Shown: positions 37,437 through 45,718 of the stretch, piece after piece | Position numbering within the stretch: the first letter of the stretch is position 1 | How the letters are laid out: every line of letters begins with the position of its first letter | Source: CAIWHR01 sp035541655 | Lineage (GTDB): Bacteria; Pseudomonadota; Gammaproteobacteria; Burkholderiales; Casimicrobiaceae | DNA length: 64,000 nt | Assembly (NCBI GenBank): GCA_035541655.1 | Contig: DATKMY010000080.1 | Span: forward strand, 7,264-71,263 | Direction of reading: 5' to 3' | Notes under the pieces: generated by a model | Database searches by the model: none | Seen by the model: the letters and a program-made list of their open reading frames with translations, nothing else | What the model was told of the DNA's origin: nothing | Made by a program: the position numbers and the translations under genes

Positions 37437-38645
37437 ATGAGCTTGCCGCATTCGTCCGCAGCTGCACTGCCGCTCGCCGGCGCGCGCGTCGTCGAGTTCA
37501 CGCACATGGTGATGGGGCCGACGTGCGGGATGGTGCTCGCCGACCTCGGTGCCGAAGTCATCAAGGTCGAGCCGATCGACGGCGACCGCACGCGCCGTCT
37601 GCTCGGGGCGGGTGCAGGCTTCTTCCCGATGTTCAACCGCAACAAGAAGAGCATCCTGGTCGACCTGCGCACGCCTGCCGGGACCGAGATCGCGCGGCGC
37701 CTCTGCGCGAGCGCCGACATCGTCGCCGAGAACTTCAAGCCGGGAACGATGGCGAAGTACGGGCTCGACTACGCGGCGCTCGCCCAGGCGAACCCACGCC
37801 TGGTCTACGTCACGTGCAAGGGCTTCCTTCCCGGCCCCTACGAGAACCGCACTGCGCTCGACGAAGTCGTGCAGATGATGGGTGGCCTTGCATACATGAC
37901 CGGCCGCCCCGGCGATCCGCTGCGCGCCGGAACCAGCATCAACGACATCATGGGCGGCCTCTTCGGCGCGATCGGCGCGCTCTCGGCATTGATCCGGCGG
38001 GGTGTCACGGGGCGCGGGATGGAGGTGCAGGCGGCGCTCTTCGAGAACAACGTCTTCCTCGTCGGACAGCACATGCTGCAATATGCAATGACCGGCAGGC
38101 ATCCGGCGCCGATGCCCGCGCGCGACAATCCGTGGGCCGTCTACGACGTGTTCACGGTGAAGGACGGCGAGCAGATCTTCCTCGCGGCCGTGAGCGACGC
38201 GCAGTGGAACACGTTCTGCGATGCGCTCGGCTTCGCCGACCTCAAGGCCGACCCCGCGCTCGCGACCAACAACCAGCGCGTCAGCGTGCGTCCGGCACTG
38301 CTCGCGACGCTGCGCGAGCGCCTCGCGGAGCGGAGCGCGGGCGAGCTGGCCGCGATGTTCGAGAAGGCGGGCCTCCCCTTCGCGCCGATCCGCAGACCCG
38401 AGGATCTCTACGACGATCCGCATCTCGAGGCGACCGGCGGTCTCGCCGACGTTCGTCTTCCCGACGGCGACAAGGCGGGCACGACGGTCAAGGCCACGCT
38501 TCTTCCGTTGACGCTCGAAGGGAGGCGGCCGGGCGTGCGTAGCGATCCGCCGAGGATGGGCGAGCACACGCGCGAGCTGCTGAACGTCGTCGGCTACGCG
38601 TCCGCGGAGATCGACGAGCTGTTCGCGAAGGGCGTGGTTGCGTGA
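37437..38645 (+). CDS. CaiB/BaiF family CoA-transferase
   Basis: Class III CoA-transferase, 402 residues from ATG 37437. Features are LPLAGARVVEFTHMVMGPTC (11-30), GAEVIKVEPIDGDRTR (38-53), NRNKKSILVDL, and the catalytic Asp142 in NRTALDEVVQMMGG. C-terminal PEDLYDDPHLEATGGL matches the family. The acyl substrate is unknown. A longer open frame begins at 37359, but ATG 37437 places the usual distance to the core. The stop overlaps the open frame of the following receptor gene, suggesting one transcript. Confidence 0.88.
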   Translation: MSLPHSSAAALPLAGARVVEFTHMVMGPTCGMVLADLGAEVIKVEPIDGDRTRRLLGAGAGFFPMFNRNKKSILVDLRTPAGTEIARRLCASADIVAENFKPGTMAKYGLDYAALAQANPRLVYVTCKGFLPGPYENRTALDEVVQMMGGLAYMTGRPGDPLRAGTSINDIMGGLFGAIGALSALIRRGVTGRGMEVQAALFENNVFLVGQHMLQYAMTGRHPAPMPARDNPWAVYDVFTVKDGEQIFLAAVSDAQWNTFCDALGFADLKADPALATNNQRVSVRPALLATLRERLAERSAGELAAMFEKAGLPFAPIRRPEDLYDDPHLEATGGLADVRLPDGDKAGTTVKATLLPLTLEGRRPGVRSDPPRMGEHTRELLNVVGYASAEIDELFAKGVVA

Positions 38646-38683
38646 TCTCCGGGGCAACGGCAGAAAAGACGAAGAGGACAACG

Positions 38684-39688
38684 ATGAATCTCCGCTTGCA
38701 TTCACGCGTAGAGGGCATCCTCCGCGCAGCCGCGCTGACGACGATGTTCGCGGCGATCGCGCTCGGGGCGGCCGGCACGCTGCGCGCGCAGATCGGCGAT
38801 CGTCCGATCAAGTTCATTCTGCCGGTCGCGACCGCGTCCGGCGTCGACACGATCACCCGTGCCGCGTCACCGGCGCTCGCCAAGGCGCTGGGGCGCCCCA
38901 TCGTCGTCGACAATCAGCCCGGCGCAGGCGGCATCGTCGGCACGTCCGCGCTCGTCAAGTCGGCGCCGGACGGATTCACGCTGAGCGTCGTCTCGAACAA
39001 CCACGTGATCTATCCGAGCGTCTACAAGTCGGTGCCGTTCGACCCGATCGCCGACATCACGCCGATCGCCGTTCTCGGCTCGACGCCGATCGTCATCGTC
39101 GTCAATCCGACGAAAGTTCCGGCGAAGGACGTGAAGGAGCTCGTCGCGCTGCTCAAGGCGAAGCCGGGCGCGTACAACTACGGTTCCTCCGGCAACGGCA
39201 CGATCCTGCATCTCGCGGCGGAGATGTTCTTCGACGAAGCAGGCGTCAAGGCGACGCACGTTCCCTATAAGGGTGTCGGCCCGATGCTGACCGATCTCCT
39301 CGGCGGCCAGGTCGACATCGGCGCGCTGTCGCTGCCGTCCGTGCAGCAGCACCTGAAGAACGGTACGTTGCGCGCGATCGGCGTGGGAGCGGCGAAGCGC
39401 CTCGCCGCCGCGCCGGAGATCCCGACGATGGTCGAGCAGGGGCTGCCGGGCTATCTCGTCGAAGGCTGGTTTGCGGTGATCGGTCCGGCGAAGCTGCCGC
39501 CGGCCGATGTCGCGCGCATCAACGCGGCTTTTGCGTCAGCGTTCGCGACGGCCGAGGTCCTGGAGATCATGGCGAAGCAGGGAAACACGATAGACGTGAG
39601 CACGCCCGGGTATGCGGCGCAGTTCTTCCGCTCGGAGCTCGCGAAATATGCGAAGCTCGTCAAGAAAGCGGGAATCGAGCTTCAATGA
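38684..39688 (+). CDS. Bug/TctC family solute-binding protein
   Basis: Periplasmic receptor of the tripartite tricarboxylate transporter type, 334 residues from ATG 38684 with GAAGAGGA-type ribosome site before it. It has a cleavable signal (about 1-35, ending LRAQ) and family motifs IKFILPVATASGVDTITRAA, VVDNQPGAGGIVGTSALVKS and GSSGNGTILHLAAEMF. No TctA or TctB membrane component is in the window, which is common for Bug proteins in Burkholderiales. The ligand is not predictable. Confidence 0.9.
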   Translation: MNLRLHSRVEGILRAAALTTMFAAIALGAAGTLRAQIGDRPIKFILPVATASGVDTITRAASPALAKALGRPIVVDNQPGAGGIVGTSALVKSAPDGFTLSVVSNNHVIYPSVYKSVPFDPIADITPIAVLGSTPIVIVVNPTKVPAKDVKELVALLKAKPGAYNYGSSGNGTILHLAAEMFFDEAGVKATHVPYKGVGPMLTDLLGGQVDIGALSLPSVQQHLKNGTLRAIGVGAAKRLAAAPEIPTMVEQGLPGYLVEGWFAVIGPAKLPPADVARINAAFASAFATAEVLEIMAKQGNTIDVSTPGYAAQFFRSELAKYAKLVKKAGIELQ

Positions 39689-39969
39689 CCCGAGGAACCG
39701 AGGCGGCCGGCGGCGCCGCGCAAGAAGCGGCCATGCGGAGGCCGTTTCGGTTCAACCCGCACATCCTGTATCTCTGCACGAGCGCCGACAAGATCCGCGC
39801 ACAGCTGGGCGGCCGACGCCTCGCACTCGCGGATGCGCTGCCGTTGCGCGACGTCGCCGAGAGGTCCGCCGGCGTTCGCCTCGTGATCGCCGAGAGCTTC
39901 GAGCGCATCTACCGGCAGAACGCCGACAACCTCGGCCTCTTCACGTCCACCGATTTCGATCTGATCTAG
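39685..39969 (+). pseudogene. Internally deleted aconitase/IPM-dehydratase-type small domain protein
   Basis: A 94-residue product coupled to the receptor gene as ATGA. Its halves match different parts of an aconitase-family swivel domain: ILYLCTSADKIRAQLGGRRL and LADALPLRD resemble the region before the DDVSTDEITP-type motif, and AGVRLVIAESFERIYRQNAD then NLGLFTSTDFDLI resembles the segment after the substrate-loop SREHS. The part between, including both expected motifs, is missing, and the protein ends right after. The likely history is an in-frame internal deletion plus C-terminal loss. It could instead be a reduced but functional small protein. Confidence 0.5.
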
Positions 39970-40006
39970 CCGGGCGGCGCCGCGCGAAGTTGCGCCTTTT
40001 TCCCGA

Positions 40007-40789
40007 TCAGGATTCGAGATACGGCCTGATCCAGCCGAGCCCTTCGGCGGTCGTCGTCTTCGGCTTGTACTCGCAGCCGATCCAGCCGTCGTATCCGAGG
40101 CGATCGACGAATTCGAACAGGAACGGGTAGTTGATCTCGCCGCTGCCGGGCTCGTTCCGGCCCGGTGTGTCGGCGAGCTGCATGTGCGCGATCTTGGCGA
40201 GATGCTTCTCGATCGTCGGCGCGAGGTCGCCCTCCATGATCTGCATGTGATAGATGTCGTACTGCAGCGAGAGGTTGTCGGAGCCCACGGCAGCGATCAG
40301 ATCGATTGCCTGCTTCGAGTGCTTCAGATAGAAACCCGGCATGTCGCGCGTGTTGATCGGCTCGATCAGCAGCCGGATCCCTGCAGCCTCGAGCTTGGCG
40401 GCCGCGAACTTCAGGTTGGCGACGAACGTCTCGTGCAGCGTCGCGGCATCAGCTCCATGCGGCGCGATGCCGGCGAGACAGTTGACGCGCTTGCAGCCGA
40501 GCGCGGTCGCGTAGTCGATCGCGCGGGCGACGCTGTCCTGGAATTCGCCGACGCGATCCGGCAGGCACGCGATTCCGCGCTCGCCCTTCGCCCAGTCGCC
40601 CGGCGGGAGGTTGTGCAGCACCTGCGCGAGCTTGTGCGCGGCGAGGCGCTCGGCAAGCTGCTCTTTGGGATGGGGATAGGGGAACAGATACTCGACCCCC
40701 TTGAATCCGGCCTTCGCCGCCGCGCCGAAGCGGTCGAGAAAGTCGAGCTCGTTCCACAGCATCGTCAGATTTGCCGCGAACTTCGGCAT
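40007..40789 (-). CDS. hyi: Hydroxypyruvate isomerase
   Basis: TIM-barrel enzyme that interconverts hydroxypyruvate and tartronate semialdehyde. The 260-residue product begins MPKFAANLTMLWNE and shows the Hyi/OtnI patterns GVEYLFPYPHPKEQLAE, NLPPGDWAKGERGIACLPDR, LIEPINTRDMPGFYL, LQYDIYHMQIMEGDLA and GCEYKP. ATG 40789 is used, since the long frame upstream is a shadow. It is the last gene of the minus-strand uronate set and uses the tartronate semialdehyde that the aldolase would release. Confidence 0.9.
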   Translation of the reverse strand: MPKFAANLTMLWNELDFLDRFGAAAKAGFKGVEYLFPYPHPKEQLAERLAAHKLAQVLHNLPPGDWAKGERGIACLPDRVGEFQDSVARAIDYATALGCKRVNCLAGIAPHGADAATLHETFVANLKFAAAKLEAAGIRLLIEPINTRDMPGFYLKHSKQAIDLIAAVGSDNLSLQYDIYHMQIMEGDLAPTIEKHLAKIAHMQLADTPGRNEPGSGEINYPFLFEFVDRLGYDGWIGCEYKPKTTTAEGLGWIRPYLES

Positions 40790-40803
40790 GGCGCTTCCTC
40801 CGC

Positions 40804-41568
40804 TCAGCTCTTGAAGCGGGCACAAAGCGCTTCGGATCCGCCCCTGAGGATTCCGAGGTCCGAGCCCACGGCGGTGAACAGCGTTCCGGCCTCGATGTAA
40901 CGGCGCGCCAGCTTCTCGTCCGGCGTGAGGATTCCCGGCGCCTTCCCGCACGCCTTGATCCGCTTGATCGCGTCGGCGATCGCGCCCACGACTTCCGGAT
41001 GCCCCTGATCGTTGAGATGCCCGAGGCCGGCCGACAGATCCCCCGGGCCGATGAACACGCCGTCGACCCCCTCGACGTTCGCGATCGCCTCGAGATTGTC
41101 GAGCGAATACCGCGTCTCGACCTGCACGAGCACGCAGAGCTCCTCCTCGTAGCGCTTGAAATATTCCTTCACGCGGCCGAATCGGGTTGCCCGCGAGGAC
41201 CCCGCGAAGCCGCGCACGCCCTTCGGCGGATAGCGCGTCGCCGCAACGGCCTTCTGCGCCTCCTCCTCGGTCTGCACGTACGGGATCAGCAGCGTCTGCG
41301 CGCCGATGTCGAGGAAGCGCTTGATCATCACCGTGTCGTTCCACGGCGGGCGCACGATCGGGTGCGCGGTGCCCCCCGTTGCCGCCTGGAGCTGGCTGTG
41401 AACCATCGGCAGCTCGTTCGGCGAGTGCTCGGTGTCGAGCAGCAGCCAGTCGTAGCCCGAGCCCGCGAGGATCTCCACCGTCACGTGGCTCGAGAGGCTC
41501 GACCACAGGCCGATCTGCTGCCGGCCCGCCTTGATGCCGCGCTTGAACGAATTCGGAGGAAGGTCCAT
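40804..41568 (-). CDS. HpcH/HpaI-family aldolase (2-dehydro-3-deoxyglucarate aldolase type)
   Basis: Class II pyruvate aldolase of 254 residues. Catalytic features are present: LLLDTEHSPNE with His near 46, VRPPWND with the Arg, the metal-binding Glu in VLVQVETR, and Asp in FIGPGDLSAGLGH. HpaI relatives cleave 2-keto-3-deoxy acids to pyruvate and an aldehyde. With the uronate dehydrogenase and Hyi in the cluster, I infer GarL-like cleavage of 2-keto-3-deoxyglucarate, but other ketoacid substrates are possible. Confidence 0.88.
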   Translation of the reverse strand: MDLPPNSFKRGIKAGRQQIGLWSSLSSHVTVEILAGSGYDWLLLDTEHSPNELPMVHSQLQAATGGTAHPIVRPPWNDTVMIKRFLDIGAQTLLIPYVQTEEEAQKAVAATRYPPKGVRGFAGSSRATRFGRVKEYFKRYEEELCVLVQVETRYSLDNLEAIANVEGVDGVFIGPGDLSAGLGHLNDQGHPEVVGAIADAIKRIKACGKAPGILTPDEKLARRYIEAGTLFTAVGSDLGILRGGSEALCARFKS

Positions 41569-41585
41569 GGTCGCTCGCCCTCTGT

Positions 41586-43310
41586 TCAGTGGATCTCGGG
41601 ATCGGCGATCGGCTCGCCGCGCTCGAGAATGTCGAAGTCGCAGCCTTCGTTCGCCTGCCGCGTGTGCTGGGCGAAGATCGCGCCGAATCCGCGCGCGTAG
41701 CGCGGCGGCGGCGCTCGCCATGCCGCGCGGCGCCGCGCAAGCTCGTCGTCGCTCACCTTCAGAGTGAGCCGGCGTGCCGGGATGTCGATCTCGATCGTAT
41801 CGCCGCTCTGCACCAGCGCGAGCGGGCCGCCGACGAAGGACTCCGGCGCGACGTGCAGCACGCACGCGCCGTAGCTCGTTCCGCTCATTCGCGCGTCCGA
41901 GATCCGCAGCATGTCGCGCACACCCTTCTTCAGCAGCTTCTTCGGGATCGGCAGCTGTCCCCATTCCGGCATGCCGGGCGCGCCCAGGGGGCCGGCGTTC
42001 TTCAGCACGAGCACCGAATTCTCGTCGACGTGGAGATCGGGATCGTCGACGCGCTTCGCCATGTCGTTGTAGTCGGCGAAGACGACGGCCTTGCCCGAAT
42101 GACGATGCAGCCGCGGCTCCGCAGCCGGCGGCTTGATGACGGCGCCGTCGGGCGCGAGGTTGCCGCGCAGCACCGCGAGGCTGTCCCTCGCGACGAGCGG
42201 CGAGGCGAGCGGCAGTATCACGTCGTCGGCGAAGACCTTCGCGCCGGCGATGTTCTCGCCGAGCGTCTTGCCGTTGACGGTCATCGCGTCGCGATGCAGC
42301 AGCTCGCCCAGCCGTTCGAGCAGCGCGCGCAGGCCCCCGGCATAGTAGAAGTCTTCCATCAGGTACTTGCCCGACGGACGAATGTTCGCGATCAGCGGAG
42401 TCTTCCGCGCGATCGCGTCGAATTGATCGAGATCGAGGCGCACGCCGGCGCGGCGCGCCATCGCGATCAGATGAACGACGGCGTTGGTCGAGCCGCCGAG
42501 CGCAAGAACGGTCGTCACCGCGTTGGCGAACGAGTGCGCAGTCAGGAAGTCGGAAGGCTTCAGGTCAGCCCAGACCATCTCGACGATCCGCTGCCCCGCT
42601 TTCGCGGCCATCGTCGCATGCCTCGAATCGGGAGCGGGAATCGATGCGGCTCCAGGCAGCGTGAAGCCGAGGGCTTCCGCCGCGCTCGTCATCGTCGAGG
42701 CCGTGCCCATCGTCATGCAATGGCCGGGGGAGCGTGAGATGCCCTGCTCGATCTCCCGCCACTCGGCCTCGGTGATGTTGCCGGCGCGAAGCTCCGCCCA
42801 GTACTTCCACGTGTCGCTGCCCGAGCCGAGCGTCACGTCGCGCCAGTTGCCGCGCAGCATCGGTCCGGCCGGCATGTAGATCGCCGGCAGGTTCATCGTC
42901 GTCGCGCCCATGATGAGCGCGGGCGTGGTCTTGTCGCAGCCACCCATCAGCACCGCGCCGTCGACCGGATAAGAGCGCAGCAGCTCCTCCGTCTCCATCG
43001 CGAGGAAGTTCCGGTAGAGCATCGTCGTCGGCTTCTGGAACGGCTCCGCGAGCGACATCGCCGGCAGCTCGAGCGGAAATCCGCCTGCCTGCCAGACGCC
43101 GCGCTTCACCTCCTCGACGCGGTCCTTGAAGTGCGAGTGGCACGAGTTGATGTCGCTCCACGTGTTGACGATCGCGATCACGGGCTTGCCCGCGTAATCG
43201 CCGCGGTCGTAGCCCATCTGCGCAGCGCGCGAGCGATGACCGAACGAGCGCAGGTCCTCGGCGCCGAACCAGCGGTGGCTGCGGAGCTCTTCGGGCGTCC
43301 TGCGGGTCAT
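41586..43310 (-). CDS. IlvD/Edd-family sugar-acid dehydratase (L-arabinonate dehydratase-like)
   Basis: A 574-residue [2Fe-2S] dehydratase starting at ATG 43310 (MTRRTPEELRSHRWF); ATG 43322 is possible but would overlap the next gene. The three cluster ligands Cys57 (NSCHSHF), Cys125 (GGCDKTTPA) and Cys198 (GHCMTMGTASTM) are intact. The RSHRWF start and these spacings resemble sugar-acid dehydratases rather than dihydroxyacid dehydratase. The likely role is aldonate or aldarate dehydration in this cluster. Confidence 0.88.
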   Translation of the reverse strand: MTRRTPEELRSHRWFGAEDLRSFGHRSRAAQMGYDRGDYAGKPVIAIVNTWSDINSCHSHFKDRVEEVKRGVWQAGGFPLELPAMSLAEPFQKPTTMLYRNFLAMETEELLRSYPVDGAVLMGGCDKTTPALIMGATTMNLPAIYMPAGPMLRGNWRDVTLGSGSDTWKYWAELRAGNITEAEWREIEQGISRSPGHCMTMGTASTMTSAAEALGFTLPGAASIPAPDSRHATMAAKAGQRIVEMVWADLKPSDFLTAHSFANAVTTVLALGGSTNAVVHLIAMARRAGVRLDLDQFDAIARKTPLIANIRPSGKYLMEDFYYAGGLRALLERLGELLHRDAMTVNGKTLGENIAGAKVFADDVILPLASPLVARDSLAVLRGNLAPDGAVIKPPAAEPRLHRHSGKAVVFADYNDMAKRVDDPDLHVDENSVLVLKNAGPLGAPGMPEWGQLPIPKKLLKKGVRDMLRISDARMSGTSYGACVLHVAPESFVGGPLALVQSGDTIEIDIPARRLTLKVSDDELARRRAAWRAPPPRYARGFGAIFAQHTRQANEGCDFDILERGEPIADPEIH

Positions 43311-43314
43311 CGCT

Positions 43315-44133
43315 CTATGCAAGCCCGCCCGGACGCTTGTCCTTCGGCGTGTAGTCCTGCGTGACGAAGCCCCCGCCCTGGAAGCGCTGCGCGGTCGGGT
43401 CGAGCGGGTTCTTCTGCGTGAGGATTTCGGCCGCGTAGATTTCGGCGTCCTGCTTCGGCGCGTAGCCGAGCTTCGCCTCGTCTTCGCCGAAGTTCCAGTA
43501 GCGCCGCGTGTTGTTCGAGATTCCCCACACGGCGAGGTAGCCGACGTCGGGGACGGTCAGGCAGCGGTCGATCATGTGGAAGAAGTCGTCGTGCCCGAAC
43601 CACGTGCTCAGATGCCGGAACTCCATCGGCCGCGGCAGGCAGCTCCCGATCCGGATGCTCACGCCCTCGATGCCGTGCTTGTCCCAGTACATCCGCGTCA
43701 TCTCCTCGCCCCAGACCTTCGAGAGGCCGTAGAAGCCGTCGGGGCGGAAAGCGCATCGGGGGTCGAGCTTGTCATCGACGGAATACATGCCGAACGCATG
43801 ATTCGAGCTCGCGAACACGACGCGCTTCACGCGATGGCGGCGCGCGCCTTCGTAGAGCTCGTAGAGCCCGCGCAGGTTGTTCTCGATGACCTCGGGGAGC
43901 GGCCGCTCGACGCTGGTCCCGGCAAGGTGGATGACCACGTCGACCCCCTCGAGCACGCGATCGACGACCGAGCGCTCGCGCAGGTCGCCGAAGCAGACGT
44001 CCTCGCCTTCGACGAGCGGCGTCAGAGGCTTGGAGCCGCCCGCGGAGCGCAGATCGACACGCCGCCGCAGAAGCTCCGCGCGCAGCACCGTCCCGAGTTG
44101 CCCGCGAGCGCCCGTCAACGCCACTTTCGTCAT
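43315..44133 (-). CDS. udh: NAD-dependent uronate dehydrogenase-like epimerase/dehydratase family protein
   Basis: A 272-residue extended short-chain dehydrogenase. The NAD site is TGARGQLGT (7-15), the catalytic Tyr/Lys pair is YGLSK (135-139), and Ser109/Ser110 is in VVFASSNHAFG. The C-terminal pattern RFQGGGFVTQDYTPKDK and RIGSCLPRPMEFRHLSTWF fit uronate dehydrogenase, which oxidises D-glucuronate or galacturonate to the aldarolactone. It is the first gene of the minus-strand set, and its promoter must lie in the 213-base gap shared with the class I aldolase. Confidence 0.78.
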   Translation of the reverse strand: MTKVALTGARGQLGTVLRAELLRRRVDLRSAGGSKPLTPLVEGEDVCFGDLRERSVVDRVLEGVDVVIHLAGTSVERPLPEVIENNLRGLYELYEGARRHRVKRVVFASSNHAFGMYSVDDKLDPRCAFRPDGFYGLSKVWGEEMTRMYWDKHGIEGVSIRIGSCLPRPMEFRHLSTWFGHDDFFHMIDRCLTVPDVGYLAVWGISNNTRRYWNFGEDEAKLGYAPKQDAEIYAAEILTQKNPLDPTAQRFQGGGFVTQDYTPKDKRPGGLA

Positions 44134-44245
44134 TCGATTCGTCTCCGTCGCCGGTGACGGCGAAAGCGGCGATTGTAGCGCGGTCGTCATCCCCGCGCCG
44201 TTGCGGTCGGCCCGGCACGCCCGCTCTCGAGGCGACGGCGGCGCC

Positions 44246-44254
44246 TGCTAGAAT
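44246..44254 (+). promoter_or_regulatory. Candidate extended -10 of the class I aldolase promoter
   Basis: TGCTAGAAT (TGn plus TAGAAT at 44249-44254) lies 93 bases before the aldolase ATG, in the gap divergent from the udh-like gene. A matching -35 is not evident, so it would be an extended -10 promoter. Confidence 0.4.
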
Positions 44255-44346
44255 TCGCCTCGCTTGCAGGGATCGACGCGGAGTCCGCATGCGGCCAGCG
44301 GCCGGGCGTTTCGCTTCGGACCCCGTCCCCACACCGGAGGTATCAC

Positions 44347-45366
44347 ATGTCGCATGCAGAAATGGACAAGACCGTCGCCGAGTTGACGGCGCCGGGCAAA
44401 GGCATCCTGGCAGCCGACGAGAGCGGCGGGACGATCGAGAAGCGCTTCAAGACGATCAACGTGACGTCGACCGAGGAATCGCGGCGCGACTATCGCGAGC
44501 TGCTGTTCTCCGCGTCCGGGCTCGCCTCGTTCATCAGCGGCGTCATCCTGTACGAGGAAACGCTCAAGCAGAAGAGTGCCGCGGGCGCGCCGCTGACTTC
44601 GCTGCTGAGCGCGCAGGGGATGGTGCCCGGGATCAAGGTCGACAAGGGCACAGTCGCGTTGCCGCGATTTCCGGGCGAGAAGCTGACGCAGGGTCTCGAC
44701 GGGCTCGCCGAGCGCCTCACCGAATACAAGAAGCTCGGCGCGCGGTTCGCGAAGTGGCGCGCCGTCATCGACGTCGCTCCCGGAATCCCGACGGCGCAGG
44801 CGATCGCCGCCAACGCACACGCGCTCGCGCGCTACGCCGCGCTTTGCCAGGACCAGGGCATCGTCCCCATCGTCGAGCCCGAGGTGCTGATGGACGGCGA
44901 TCACGGAATCGAGACCGCCGCCAGGGTGACCGACGAGGTGCTGCATACCGTGTTCGACGCGCTGCATCGCCAGAGAGTCACGCTCGAGCACATGATCCTC
45001 AAGCCGAACATGGTGGTGCCGGGACTCAAGTGCGCGCAGCAGGCTTCCGCCGAAGAAGTCGGGCGTGCGACGCTCGCATGTCTGCTGCGCAACGTGCCTG
45101 CGGCGGTGCCCGGCATCTTCTTCCTCTCGGGCGGAATGAGCGACGAGACGGCCACCGCGAACCTGAACGCGATGAACGTGGTCGCGCCGAAGCGACCCTG
45201 GGTCCTGAGTTTTTCGTATGGACGCGCGCTGCAGCACGCTGCGCTCGAGGCATGGCGCGGAGCAGCCGACAAGAAAGCGCTTGCGCAGCAGGCTCTGCTG
45301 AAGCGTGCGCGCCTGAACGGCGCGGCGCGCGAGGGCAAGTACACGCCAGCAATGGAAGCCGCGTGA
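44347..45366 (+). CDS. Fructose-bisphosphate aldolase class I
   Basis: Metal-independent aldolase of 339 residues with eukaryote-type class I sequence: GKGILAADESGGTIEKRFK (17-35), the KWRAVIDVAPGIPT region and the Schiff-base lysine in LEHMILKPNMVVPG near 218. FFLSGGMSDETATANLNAMN and FSYGRALQHAAL are also typical. It has a strong GGAGG ribosome site. It probably serves gluconeogenesis or glycolysis; it is divergent from the uronate cluster and may be co-regulated. Confidence 0.95.
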   Translation: MSHAEMDKTVAELTAPGKGILAADESGGTIEKRFKTINVTSTEESRRDYRELLFSASGLASFISGVILYEETLKQKSAAGAPLTSLLSAQGMVPGIKVDKGTVALPRFPGEKLTQGLDGLAERLTEYKKLGARFAKWRAVIDVAPGIPTAQAIAANAHALARYAALCQDQGIVPIVEPEVLMDGDHGIETAARVTDEVLHTVFDALHRQRVTLEHMILKPNMVVPGLKCAQQASAEEVGRATLACLLRNVPAAVPGIFFLSGGMSDETATANLNAMNVVAPKRPWVLSFSYGRALQHAALEAWRGAADKKALAQQALLKRARLNGAAREGKYTPAMEAA

Positions 45367-45718
45367 GGTAGCGTTCGGTCTCCGGCGGCGCGTCGCGGCG
45401 TTTGTCCGCTGCGGGCGCCTGCCGTCGTTGCTCGCCGGCCGGTGCGTACTTTCCGCGTGCGGCCGGTGCCGGTAAAGGGCGGCAACGTGCGTCCGCTGCA
45501 CTTGTACCCGGCGGGGGCGGTACGGGGCCCGCAGCTGCGGCACAGCTCGCGAAACCGGCAGCGTCCGGCGCGGCGAGCCGTCAAGGCGTCTTCGAGTCGA
45601 TCCGCTTGCGTCGGAAGTGTCCGACAGGCGAAAGGAGCCGCTGCCGACGCCGCTGCGCCGGAGCGACGGCTAGAGTTGCGCCCATGTTCGAAGCCCCTGT
45701 CGAAGTAGCGCCGATCCG
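45367..45718. other. 352-base gap, nothing recognised
   Basis: GC-rich sequence between the aldolase and the secreted hydrolase. Open frames up to about 100 codons exist on the plus strand but their translations are Arg/Ala-rich with no domain pattern. A weak -10-like TAGAGT lies near 45671. I see no terminator or RNA gene. Confidence 0.5.
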
